A stretch of DNA of 64,000 nt from Ptychodera flava (taxonomy: Eukaryota > Hemichordata > Enteropneusta > Ptychoderidae), in NCBI RefSeq assembly GCF_041260155.1, contig NC_091947.1:1490501-1554500 (forward strand), read 5' to 3'. A model generated the notes under the pieces. The model was not told where the DNA came from, made no database searches, and worked only from the letters and a program-made list of their open reading frames with translations. A program made the translations under genes and the position numbers. This document shows, one piece after another, positions 38,101-48,149 of the stretch (the stretch's first letter is position 1; each line of letters begins with the position of its first letter).

Positions 38101-41100
38101 ATTACCGCAATACCAGTGCCTAACATTCTATGAAGGCCTCTGGTCATATGCAATGGATCTTAGATTTAGATCATTTTCATTGGTATGTACCATTTCATGG
38201 GTACACTTGCTCTATGACTTATTATGTATCAATATGTCTTTTGTTTGTTTCAATTATAATTATTAATAAGGAACTTCTATATTGATGAAGATGACTTTTA
38301 TCTATGAAAATAGCTATGTACTATATGTTGTTACTTTACTCTTGCTTTTTTGCAGTGCAGGAAATAACTTTTTAACAACCATTGTTTGAAATATTTTAAG
38401 TCTCTTTCAACACAGAATTTTGGAAGATCCTAATATTGTCCTCAGCTAAGTTGCATCTCTCTTTGTCTCTACAGGAAGATATTTCTATTGGTGAATCAGA
38501 AGAAACATGGAGTGCTTGGTCATAATACTGGAAGACAAAATAAACATTATTTCCTATGAATTTTGATCAATATTTCTAGAGTCAATACCTTTGATAGACC
38601 TTGCCAAGCTCTTCTTTGTCATGGATAGGCCTTGCTTCCTTGCCATCTGCCAGCATAACAGTCCTGTCAGTGAGATCACTGGCAAGACTGCCGGCTTCAT
38701 CGTCGTCGCTGAAATCACCGCCACCTCCAAAGTCAGGCATGCCATCTTCAGCGGGCATTTCTTCAATGGGTTCCGGTACAGCATTCACGTCAAAGGCTTG
38801 TTCATTTTTGGCAGGATCAGTCACAAAGCTACTGATTTGGCTCTGAAATAAGTGCAGTAAAATAGAAAGATGCAAAAATTATGCCTATCACAGTTGGATG
38901 GTAGGTGCAATGCGTTGATTTTTGTAACCAGAAAGTACATCTTTCAATTTCCAGGGTAAATTAGTTTTAAGAAAAAATCTATTTCTTACCTCATCAGAGC
39001 CATCCCAGTTGGAAAATTCAAAGCCTGAAAACTCTGGACATATTTTTGTGCTTTCCAAGTTCAAAGACTTGTATATTCCTGCAGATAAATACAGAATTCA
39101 AATGTAAGTTTTGTTTCAAAAAGAAAGGGAGTTAAAATGAAGCGAGCATTATTATTGAATTTAGCTGACTGAATTTTCAAGCATCTATTTGTAATTCAGA
39201 TAGATCAGATGTGTCCATTAGACTGAGAACTATTACTATTTACTTTTGTTCCAACCTTTCACTAAAACCTTCCTATTTTCTGTAGAACGACTTGATTGAG
39301 GTGATCTAAAAACAGCACCAGCAAGTCTACAAAGCTGCACTGCCAACAAAACATCACTAAAACCTTCCTATTTTCTGTAGAACGACTTGATTGAGGTGAT
39401 CTAAAAACAGCACCAGCAAGTCTACAAAGCTGCACTGCCAACAAAACATCACTTTGACTTATTCTACAAGAAGTAGAATTTGACGAAATCCATATGAACT
39501 GTATCTATATACCGGTGCATCATAAGTCATAAAATAATACATCACACTGAAAAGATTAACATTTCATCGTTAGAAAAATATCAGCATTCAGTCAGATTTT
39601 AGTCATGATGCAACTTTCTTGTTTTTCTTGAGTATATGATTGCAGAAACCAATCGTAACAAAGATGTTAAAGAAATGAAAAGTTTTGAAGTATAATGAAT
39701 GGTACTTCAAGATACCTCTGAGGTTTGACAAATCAACCATATTGCTGTTTTCATCCTGTGAGTGTGGCGATGATACTATATCCACAATGCTCTGGGTGTC
39801 CAACATCACCTCACAGCTGTCATCTCTCTGACCAAGATTGCTCAGTAAAAGTCCTGATGAGCCGCCCGCATCAAACTCCGATGACATCTGCTTGAACAAT
39901 GGGTCGACCTAGACACGAAAGGATGTATGGACACCATCAATGCAGCTGTAACTGTGAACTGTTTTGTTCATCATATTGCAATCCTTTTGATTGTACTTTT
40001 GGTTGTGTTTGCTTTGTCAAAATTGAATCAGTCACAGGTTGGGCTGTAATAGTGTTTGGGTTATTTTATCTGTAGATACTGCATATCACAAATTACTATC
40101 ACTATTACTGCTCCCTGGTTGAAGTATGACTTAATAATAATGAGGGGTAAAATTAGCATTCACAAATTGTATTATGTAAAGAATTGGTTCAAGACTCTTT
40201 CAAATGCTGAAATGCTCATGGGCTATCTATGCAAACATAGCCAGTACTGGTACAAGCATAAGTTAGGTGGAAGGAATAATTGCACCTTTGACAGTGGCTA
40301 TTTTTGTCGAGGGAAAAGCAATTGAGCAATGATGTAGGGCAGCGGACAGTTGTCGGTCAAAATACAAATGTATTCTCCAAAAATATTTAAACATTTTACC
40401 ACTAACTTTAAGAAATTCTAAATTTTGCTGGTTCATTTATGCCGACTTCTTTGGAACCCCAACGTAGGATACTCAAAGCTAAGGTAAAATGTATATTTTA
40501 GTGATTCCAGAATACATATCCCAACCTTAGTGTGCTTTGTCCTGTAGAGTGTCAAGACTTAAAGAAAGTTTTAAAAGTCTCCAACTGAGGTCGCCAAGTT
40601 ATTAGCCATAACCTGACTGAAAGACTTTGCATTCAGTTAATTTTGCAACTTCAGAATTTTGTTACCCAGTCACACAGCACATGAGTAGAGAGAACTGACA
40701 GGGCTGTCAAACAGTTTCCTGGTTCTAACAAGGAGAGTTATTAGCAAAAATAGTGATATTTAGTTCATCTTGGATAATATGAATTCAGTGAAATACTCCG
40801 TACTTACCTCAAAATCCATTTCAAGCTCTTTCCGTTTGATGTTTTTAAGATTAGACTCAATTTTACTCTTCTTGGTCTGTTGAAGAAAAGACAGACCAAT
40901 ATTGGTCAGTGATCTAGTGTGTGTAACTGTTTCACCTAAAGTATTGTGTTTTGTAAATTGAATGACTGTTTAATGCTACTTTTCAATCCAGAATGCACAA
41001 ATATTTCTTGTAAGCTGTCAAATTTAGTAAAGCAATGACAGAATGCATCTACAGCAAATAACACGGGAGTGGATCGTCAAATCTGCAGCTGCACAACTTT

Positions 41101-44100
41101 CTTGTTTATAACCATTTGCCTCTTCCAAAAAAATTTGCCAATGAATGTCAAGCAGATGTGAAGCAAATTCAGTATTTAATGCATATTCATATTTAGTCAG
41201 TCTTGTAGCTTTCTAATCACTGCAAGACTTTGCCAAATAAACTTTGGTTGCATCCCTTTGTTTATATGAAGCTCCTGTGTTTATATGAAGCTGTTTTGGC
41301 CGCAGTTACCAGTTTTGTTACAGCCCCCATTTTATATGGGGGCTGGATATGCACATGGGATGTTGAGATATGTTGTACATAACAACAGACCCATTGTATG
41401 GGTCCCATATGCATAGCTGCAGACGGGATGACCCCCCTCCATCTAGGGCACCACCTTTAATGAAAACAGACCCACTTCTGAATGTTCAGAAGCTGTCAGG
41501 TACATGTACTGATTTCAAACTTCTTTCCTGAACATTCTCCTCACATCAGAACTTAGAACAAAAATGTAGAACTCAGCATTAACACAAGGAGATTTTGGAA
41601 AGGAGGTTGCAACTTACTCGTTTTTGTTTCTTTTTCTTTGTTGTACCATCATCATTTTCATCACCAACAGCACTGCCATCTGGAAGTTTAAAGGGGTTGT
41701 AAAGGGTTGTTCAGAGCTGCTTTAAAGGGAAAAAGTCGGCCATTTTTCATGAGTTTTGTTTGATACAAGATACTACTTATAATTTTATTGTTTGACATGT
41801 TGAAAGATACTGAATGAATGGGTGTCCATACATATATTCGACCCCGGTTTTAGACATGATCAATGAAACCATCGCGAAAATAAATTAATGGTCATGACCA
41901 TTAATTCATTTTTGTGATGGTTTTGTTTATCGTGTCTAAAAGCTGGGTCAAATATATGCATGGTCACCCAATTCATTCAGTATCTTTCAACATGTCAAAC
42001 AATATCTCGCATCAAACAAAATTCATGAAAAATGGCCGACTTTGTCCCTTTAATGCACAGGAATGCATGATATGTTCATATAGAAACATTCCTATTTCTT
42101 CCTTATTAACCAATGAAAAATATTGAACCATTCTTTTATGTACATCAATTGCATAATATCACCTGTTATTACAATAAAAATTTATTCCCAAATTTTCATG
42201 ATTACTGATATGTCTATCAATATCACATCTTTTAGTCTGTTTGTCTGTTTTTGGAGGGCTACCATTCATAAATTATCAGTTCAACTTCTAATTATTGAAA
42301 ATAAATTGAACACAAGAAAATTATAAATATGGCATAATCACATACTATTACAGTAGAAATACATCTGGACCACTGCTCGGTGCATTTGATATGCTAAAAG
42401 TATAGTACAAACCCTGGGATGGTTTTTCATTGTCTCTTCCAAGACCTCCAAGCATCTTGTATGTGTCTGCATGGATAGAATCAACACGACCGGCATAGAT
42501 CTTGGCACTGGCATCCAAGGTACAGCTGGCAACCTGAGAAGATATCCAGTCTACTGTAAATCCTTCATACAAGCCCCACTTTTACTGAGTTTGTGTTATG
42601 CATTGCATTTTATTCTGCCATCCCTATGGTATAGCATAAGTAATTCTGACATCTGTATGGCTGGCTACCAGCTATGAGGAGCACTGCTGTGGTGCAACAC
42701 TGCTTTTACTCAGCGATACATAGGTAAATACTGTACATGGGAATGTGAGGAACATCCCTAGCTGCTTGCCTGAACATGGGCATACCATCTAATATTGCGA
42801 CAGCAGGTCACTAAGTGTAAGGGCTTTAGATAGCCATTATAATAAAACGTCAGCATTCACTTTTTCACAGCTTTCTGTCATCAAGTCAAATGCAACAAGT
42901 ACAGATTTGCAAGATGACATTCTTTAACATACTGTAGTATATCCTGAACTGCAATTCAAAGTCCGCCAGAGGGTCTAACTGACGTGGATAGCACATGCAA
43001 GATTTCTAAGCTCTCTTTTGTCAGTTTCTTTTGGTCACGCCAATGCCAATACTTGTTATATGACATTGTTTTCAAATGCCAAAGGGAATTCTTGTGGATT
43101 TCTTGTGCACTGTGTTTGTTTAATGGGTAAATGTGGACTGCACAAAAATGCAAATATATTTACAGAAGTAAATGATGTCAGAGAGAAACACCATATCAGT
43201 GTGAGATATACTCTACCTGGAAGTTTGTCATTCCTCCACTCCTCTCCTTTTGCTTGATCAAATCAGACATGTGATCGATTAAATTCAGGCTGAAGGCGTT
43301 CTTAGCATTGATTTTCTACAGAAGGAAATGTTAAGAGTTCAGTAAATACGGTTGTAAAGTACATGTATGAGTGCAAAATACCTAACATAAACAATTAAAT
43401 GACTTCAAAATACCTTCTGCCACTGAAAATTACATACAGCTGTACAAAAATACATGTTTTGACACAACTAAAATAAATCCATTATCCAAGTTTAATGCTT
43501 AAAAGTGTGCTTACTCCATTTCTTGCCAAGCAATGGAAAAGACTCTTTAGAACCCTTGACATCTAACAAAACATGAGAAATTAAAGTTGAACACAGATGC
43601 TAACAACGTGCAATTTTGACACTTTGAACAATGACCATCCTTATTCAGACTGTTACTGAGCATAAAACAGATGACATGTGAAGTTTAGCAGGACTTGTGA
43701 AAGATCGTTTGATTTGCAAGTTCATCAAAACTTGAGCATACTATCAACTGATTTCAGTCTGGTCATTGAAAACTTGAACACCCCCTTGGAGAAGAAGGGT
43801 TAAGTTGTGGTATACACAGATGTTTTTAAATGGAACTTTTACTCACATTCTCTGCTGATAACTTGATGCAGTTTGCATAGTGTTCAATAACTTGTGAATT
43901 GGTGAAACCACCGCTGCCAATGGACAACCGCCTCCTGTTTGAGATACAAACAATGTTAGTCACTTTATGAAATGTTAACTGACTTGCCAAGATGTTAGAG
44001 ATTTATGTCCTCGAGACATCATGTATTTCTAGCCTATTTTTATGTTGCACAAGATTTCATTCAATCTTGCATAGTTGCATACATGGCATCACACGTTTTT

Positions 44101-45218
44101 GTTGAGAGCAGAGCACCAAGGCAAATTTTACCAGGGTTTCCATTATTGCCAGGGTTCCACCATGTTATTCATTTATTTCAAGGAAGACCAAGGGGAACAA
44201 GTCCCATTTACAGGCTCCATAAAATATAAATGAAAAATATAAATGCATTAAGTTCAATAAAATAATAAGCAACACACAGGCGACTAACTATAAAGCATTA
44301 AAAATATCTACAATCTTAAGCATGATGTTCTGACAAGGCATCTGAAACTTCCACAAGATGAAGTGATATTAATGGATCAATGGCGGTGTTGAACATGCAC
44401 AATTCATTTAAAATGGTCATATATCTTTGAAGAGTCAAGAACATTGAGTTTACTGACTGCAAGTCTGAAAACAGTTTGAGTTCTTGTAGTTCTATGTGGA
44501 ACATTAAAGGGCCAGTAATCCTATCTTTTAATGATTTTTTCACTATTTTTATTTTGCATGTCAACTGCAACTTCTTATTCTACTCCCAAAAGAATGTTGA
44601 AACACCCACTATTTAGCTTGTTAACTTAGCGTCTATATGTGTAAAATGCACTGTTATGGTTTACATTTGAATTCTAGACTGGACCAGAATTCACTGGTCA
44701 ACAATAACAATGCAGTTTACACATGTATGGGCTGAGTTGACAAGCTGAACACTGTGTATATCAACATGCTTTAAGAATCAGAACAAGGAATTATGGTTGA
44801 CATTCAAAACAAAAATGGTGAAAAAATTAACAAAAGTTAGCATTACTGGTCCTTTAAAATTAATCTGAAAAATTATTACACATGATACACACATATTACA
44901 TGAACACCTGTTCATTTTACAAACACCCAATGGATGAAAGCTTGAAAAACCTTGTCCTTACTTATCTCCTGGAGTGACAACAGGACTTTGAAGTCCTCTC
45001 TGCATTTCAAGAACTTTTGACTGTCGACGCTGTCGTCGCTCCTTGTCATCATCATTGACTGGCACATTACTGAGTGAGGGGGATTGGTGACTCAACCTGC
45101 TGTGGTGACGACGTGTTGTCGGTGAAATAATAAAGCCAGTCGCTGGCGTAGAAGGCTGACGGCTGCTGGCAGAACTACTGGACGCCGGAGAGAAAAGTTC
45201 ATCACTTATACTGGGCAT
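32175..45218 (-). CDS. NCAPH: Condensin I subunit CAP-H (kleisin), complete, 17 coding exons
   Basis: Kleisin that bridges the SMC2-SMC4 heads in condensin I for mitotic chromosome compaction. Exons, 5' to 3': 45218-44962, 43934-43847, 43315-43217, 42533-42413, 41679-41618, 40876-40808, 39908-39716, 39078-38990, 38842-38589, 37566-37430, 35865-35759, 35205-35083, 34635-34531, 34089-33910, 33427-33320, 32996-32832, 32234-32175. All borders are GT-AG, all phases join, total 738 residues (human 741). The N-tail (1-55) is Ser-rich with several S/T-P sites, typical of Cdk1 control. Next come [15 protein letters not shown], the SMC2-binding segment ([38 protein letters not shown]) and [20 protein letters not shown]. 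The middle is acidic, with [13 protein letters not shown]. The C-terminal winged-helix part has [20 protein letters not shown] and [20 protein letters not shown], then [29 protein letters not shown] before the start implies a 5'-UTR intron. Confidence 0.98.
36316..37263. mobile_element. hAT-like element D with CTACCA subterminal repeats
   Basis: Ends CAGGGCTCGAAATT and, reversed, the same CAGGGCTCGAAATT (perfect 14 bp). Subterminal regions carry CTACCA/TGGTAG at least eight times (for example 36354, 36374, 37168, 37199, 37231). Flanks ACATACAT and TACATCAT are similar but not identical. It lies in the NCAPH intron between exons ending at 37430 and starting at 35865. No transposase frame. Confidence 0.85.
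39260..39449. repeat. Perfect 95-bp tandem duplication in an NCAPH intron
   Basis: Two adjacent copies starting CACTAAAACCTTCC at 39260 and 39355, apparently identical over 95 bp. A recent duplication. Confidence 0.93.
41722..42053. mobile_element. TTAA-flanked palindromic MITE in an NCAPH intron
   Basis: TTAA on both sides and ends AGGGAAAAAGTCGGCCAT / ATGGCCGACTTTGTCCCT. Similarity between the arms continues to a centre near 41897 (TTAATGGTCATGACCATTAA), so the whole 332 bp is one imperfect inverted repeat. Confidence 0.88.
44504..44857. mobile_element. TTAA-flanked palindromic MITE, second family
   Basis: TTAA on both sides; ends AGGGCCAGTAATCCTA and, reversed, AGGACCAGTAATGCTA. Inverted similarity extends inward (ACTATTTTTATTTTG / CAAAACAAAAATGGT). 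It lies in the second NCAPH intron region, between exons ending at 44962 and starting at 43934. Confidence 0.82.
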
Positions 45219-45565
45219 TTTCCTATTCAGCAAAAAGGTAAATAGTAGCAGACAGGGTTAGAATACTATTTATGTTTGAAATGACAAGTTTCCATTAAAC
45301 AAACTTACATAAGGAAGCTAAAAAATAAATGTTTTATGTGGAGATATTAACTGCAGTTTTGCATCATACATTGCATTCTATATACATACGGTAAATAATG
45401 GCAAGGGGGTCAGAGATAAGTGTTGGGCTATAAATTGGTTTTCATCTGTCTTTTTCCACACAGAATAACCATTTTAGTTTTTATATATTTGTGTATGTTA
45501 TTCGTTGCTCAAATATTCTATCGAGACTTGACAAGTTTAGGAGCACAATAGATGAAGACTGATGA

Positions 45566-45955
45566 CATAGGCCCTTGAGAGAATTTTCTTGAGGTTCTAT
45601 GCTACAGCAAAACATGACATAATGTGTGACAAACGCCCCAGGTTTTGAAGTGCATCAGGTGTACAAGTGCACTCACTGAAGATGAGAGATAGCCACAATG
45701 TATGCAGTTGTACCCCATGCTCTTCACCACTTAGTCCTTGATCTTCCCATCATTTTTGCATCAAAAAGTTGTTTCGGGTACAAAAAATAACAGAAAGATC
45801 CTTTACTTTCCCAAGATGTACTTGTATGAAGGAGATAACCACCCCTACCTAGAACTGCACAAATACTTCTGCAAAACACAAACATAGGCCCTTGAGAGAA
45901 TTTTCTTCAGGTTCTATGCTACAGCAAAACATTGACATAATGTGTGACAAACGCC
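45566..45955. repeat. Pair of ~72-bp direct repeats, 317 bp apart
   Basis: CATAGGCCCTTGAGAGAATT to GTGTGACAAACGCC at 45566-45637 recurs at 45883-45955 with one substitution and one inserted base. The second copy abuts the TTAA MITE remnant at 46000. Confidence 0.88.
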
Positions 45956-45999
45956 TGTGAGCTCGATGCGCCTTGGCCCAATATAGGCCCAATATATAT

Positions 46000-46273
46000 C
46001 CCTTTCCTGCCAGACAGTAATAACTGTATCACTTCCCCATCAGCCAAGTCAGTAAAAAGTGGTATTGAGCCAAAACATGACGTATTTTCACCCACTTGGC
46101 TTGGTATGTTATAGCATCTTTTGTCCAAAAAAATCAACTTTACAGTATTATGTTTTCAACAGCCTTCAAATGTACAGTATCATGTTAAAATACATCATAT
46201 GGAATACGTTTTGTTTCATTAATTTTAACCATCTTGACCTGGTGGTGAAATATGGACTTGGCAGGAAAAGGGA
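46000..46273. mobile_element. TTAA MITE family, copy 3
   Basis: CCCTTTCCTGCCAGACAGTAA at the left and TTGGCAGGAAAAGGG at the right; the interior is closely similar to 26505-26780. The flanking TTAA has decayed to ATAT/ATAA. Confidence 0.85.
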
Positions 46274-46351
46274 TAAACATATATACATATGTATCGAAGT
46301 ATACAGATGTCCTCATGGGAAATTACAGTGCTCAATGCAAAAGCAGAGCGT

Positions 46352-46477
46352 TATAAATAAACAGATTACCTCAAGTACAAAGTAATGAAATCTATTACTT
46401 AAGTTTCAAGCATCTTGCAATGAAACTTAAGTAATAGATTTCATTACTTTGTACTTGAGGTAATCTGTTTATTTATA
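46352..46477. repeat. Perfect hairpin, 57-bp arms with a 12-nt loop
   Basis: The left arm 46352-46408 is exactly the reverse complement of 46421-46477; the loop is AGCATCTTGCAA. No mismatch was seen on reading. Confidence 0.95.
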
Positions 46478-46505
46478 TACATATATATATATATATATAA
46501 TATTA

Positions 46506-46923
46506 TAACTAGAAACGTGATATTGAAATATGACAGGTTCCCCAGTGTTGTGTAGCGTGGAAATTTAAAGTAGAAACTAAATTGAAAAACACACAACTAC
46601 ATCTGAGTGTCTCTGCACAGCAAATTTTTGGGGCTTGAAAAAATGACCCATGTAGGACTTGAACCCACGTCCCCCGAATTCAGTTCGGATGCTCTACCAA
46701 CTGAGCTAACGGATCAGTTCAAGTTGGTTTGACGTGCGCCGTCCTGTTGGCCTTTTTTCTTCCCCGAATGAGACCTCAGATTTACACTGGTTATTCTCTC
46801 GAAAGAGTTGTTTTAAGGAACCGTAAATATGTAACTAGAAATGTGATATTGAAACACTGGGGAACCTGTCATATTTCAATATCACGTTTCTAGTTACATA
46901 TTTACGGTTCCTTAAAACAGCTC
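46506..46923. mobile_element. Foldback unit with 44-bp perfect TIRs enclosing a tRNA-like sequence and a second hairpin
   Basis: 46506-46549 (TAACTAGAAACGTGATATTG...) is repeated exactly inverted at 46853-46896. A second hairpin overlaps the right end: arms 46805-46854 and 46874-46923, 48 of 50 matching, loop 19 nt. The tRNA-like stretch 46644-46716 sits inside. Confidence 0.85.
46644..46716 (-). mobile_element. tRNA-like sequence, probable SINE head
   Basis: 73 nt with an A box (TTAGCTCAGTTGGTAGAGC), a B box (GGTTCAAGTCC), a 7-bp acceptor stem with G-U pairs, and D and T arms. The anticodon stem-loop TCCGA-ACTGAAT-TCGGG would read UGA (Ser), but position 33 is C instead of U. With a related copy at 59798-59870, a SINE or tRNA pseudogene is more likely than a working tRNA. 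Confidence 0.65.
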
Positions 46924-46942
46924 TGATAAAAAGCACACTAGA

Positions 46943-47352
46943 TAAAAAGGGGAGTTCCCCCGACTGGGAAATTTCTCCCAAAGAGGAGAAAAAATTGACC
47001 TCTTGACAATTTAGGACAATTTCTCCCGATATTTGGAAGAATAGTTCTGCGAAATTTAATGGATATTTGCGCATTGAGAAAAGTGTACCAGTATGTTCAT
47101 TATCAAATTTGAGGGTGGGTTTACCATTGTTCTGAAAAAGTTCACAATAGCTTTCTTTGCATATTTTCACATTTATCCAGTATTAGTGATGTCTTCTGTA
47201 GATAAGACATACAGCAAATTGTCACTTACATGAAGTATGTATTTCAGCCGTGTAGATCAACTCCATTTATATTTTTTTAAAGTCAAAGTCAACGGAATTG
47301 ACACTTTTTAAAAACTGTTACAATTCTTATTCTCCCAATTGGGAGAATTCTT
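46943..47352. repeat. Diverged repeat with TCTCCC/GGGAGA palindromes
   Basis: Starts near GGGGAGTTCCCCCGACTGGG and ends at TTCTCCCAATTGGGAGAA, the palindrome also seen near 6705. Ends and class unclear. Confidence 0.3.
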
Positions 47353-47779
47353 CTTATTTATAATGTATCTCGAGGGTCTATGATATAATGAGGTACTTCA
47401 TTAAGCCCACCTACGCAAACACTTTGCAGAGGTGGGACTTAATGAATTACCTTTATACACATATTATACATACATACTATAACTATAACGGTGCATTGAT
47501 AAGGTAAAGTCAGAAGTGTATGACTCGGGCTAGGGCTTCCGGTATTACAACGGGCTTGTGTCAAGTTGTGATTTCCTAATTTACGCCGATCGGTCGCTTG
47601 AAGAAACCTGAACAAGGGGCTTCGCTGATCGCGGGCCCATTAGCATCGATACCTTTCGTCATTATGGGGTAAAATGCTCAAGTAGCAGGAATTATGTGCA
47701 TATTTACCTTTGTTTACCGTGTACCGAATGTAGATTTCTCCAAACATACGACTGAGGTAGTCACAGCTCGGTAGTCAAC

Positions 47780-47860
47780 GCAAGTGTTTTGAAAATCAAA
47801 AATGGCGCTTTCCGTTGAACATGCGCACGCAGTCCAAAATCACTTCCGGTTTATATTCAG
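47780..47860. promoter_or_regulatory. Candidate bidirectional promoter of NCAPH (-) and SFR1 (+)
   Basis: In about 50 bases lie AAAATGGCGC (YY1-like, 47798), CATGCGCACGC (NRF1-like, 47820) and ACTTCCGG (ETS-like, 47842). These three motifs are typical of TATA-less housekeeping promoters. The stretch is richer in CpG than its surroundings and lies about 300 bases before the SFR1 start codon. The link to NCAPH is inferred from its 5'-UTR acceptor. Confidence 0.55.
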
Positions 47861-48149
47861 ACCACTTAGCATTGTGTAGAAGAATATCTTTTCTTTCAAG
47901 ACAAATAGGGTATTTTTATAAATTTTCATATCTTGTGTTTTAATTCATGTTGATTTACAAGACAACGATCACCTAGATGAGTTTTATGACGCACAAAAGT
48001 ACTTCATATACTTTATTGCTTGTTATATGGCCTTTTAATATTCACCCAGGCTTTGGAACCGGCTCAAGTTGAAAAGTTTGCTTCTCCTAGGGGTACCAAC
48101 AAAAAAGTTTACTATTAGTTGGCTTTGCGAAAAAAATAGAAGTGAAACT

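Larger units (their letters stand above)
45223..47790 (-). other. Putative 5'-UTR intron of NCAPH
   Basis: Spans from the UTR acceptor (GAATAG| at 45223) to the presumed divergent promoter near 47.8 kb. No coding exon was found. It is filled with a direct repeat, a TTAA MITE, two long hairpins, a tRNA-like SINE head and a diverged repeat. The upstream non-coding exon itself was not located. Confidence 0.5.

Noticed and set aside
46644-46716. Functional tRNA-Ser gene
   Set aside because: Position 33 of the anticodon loop is not U, the sequence lies inside a repeat, and a second, more defective copy exists at 59798-59870.
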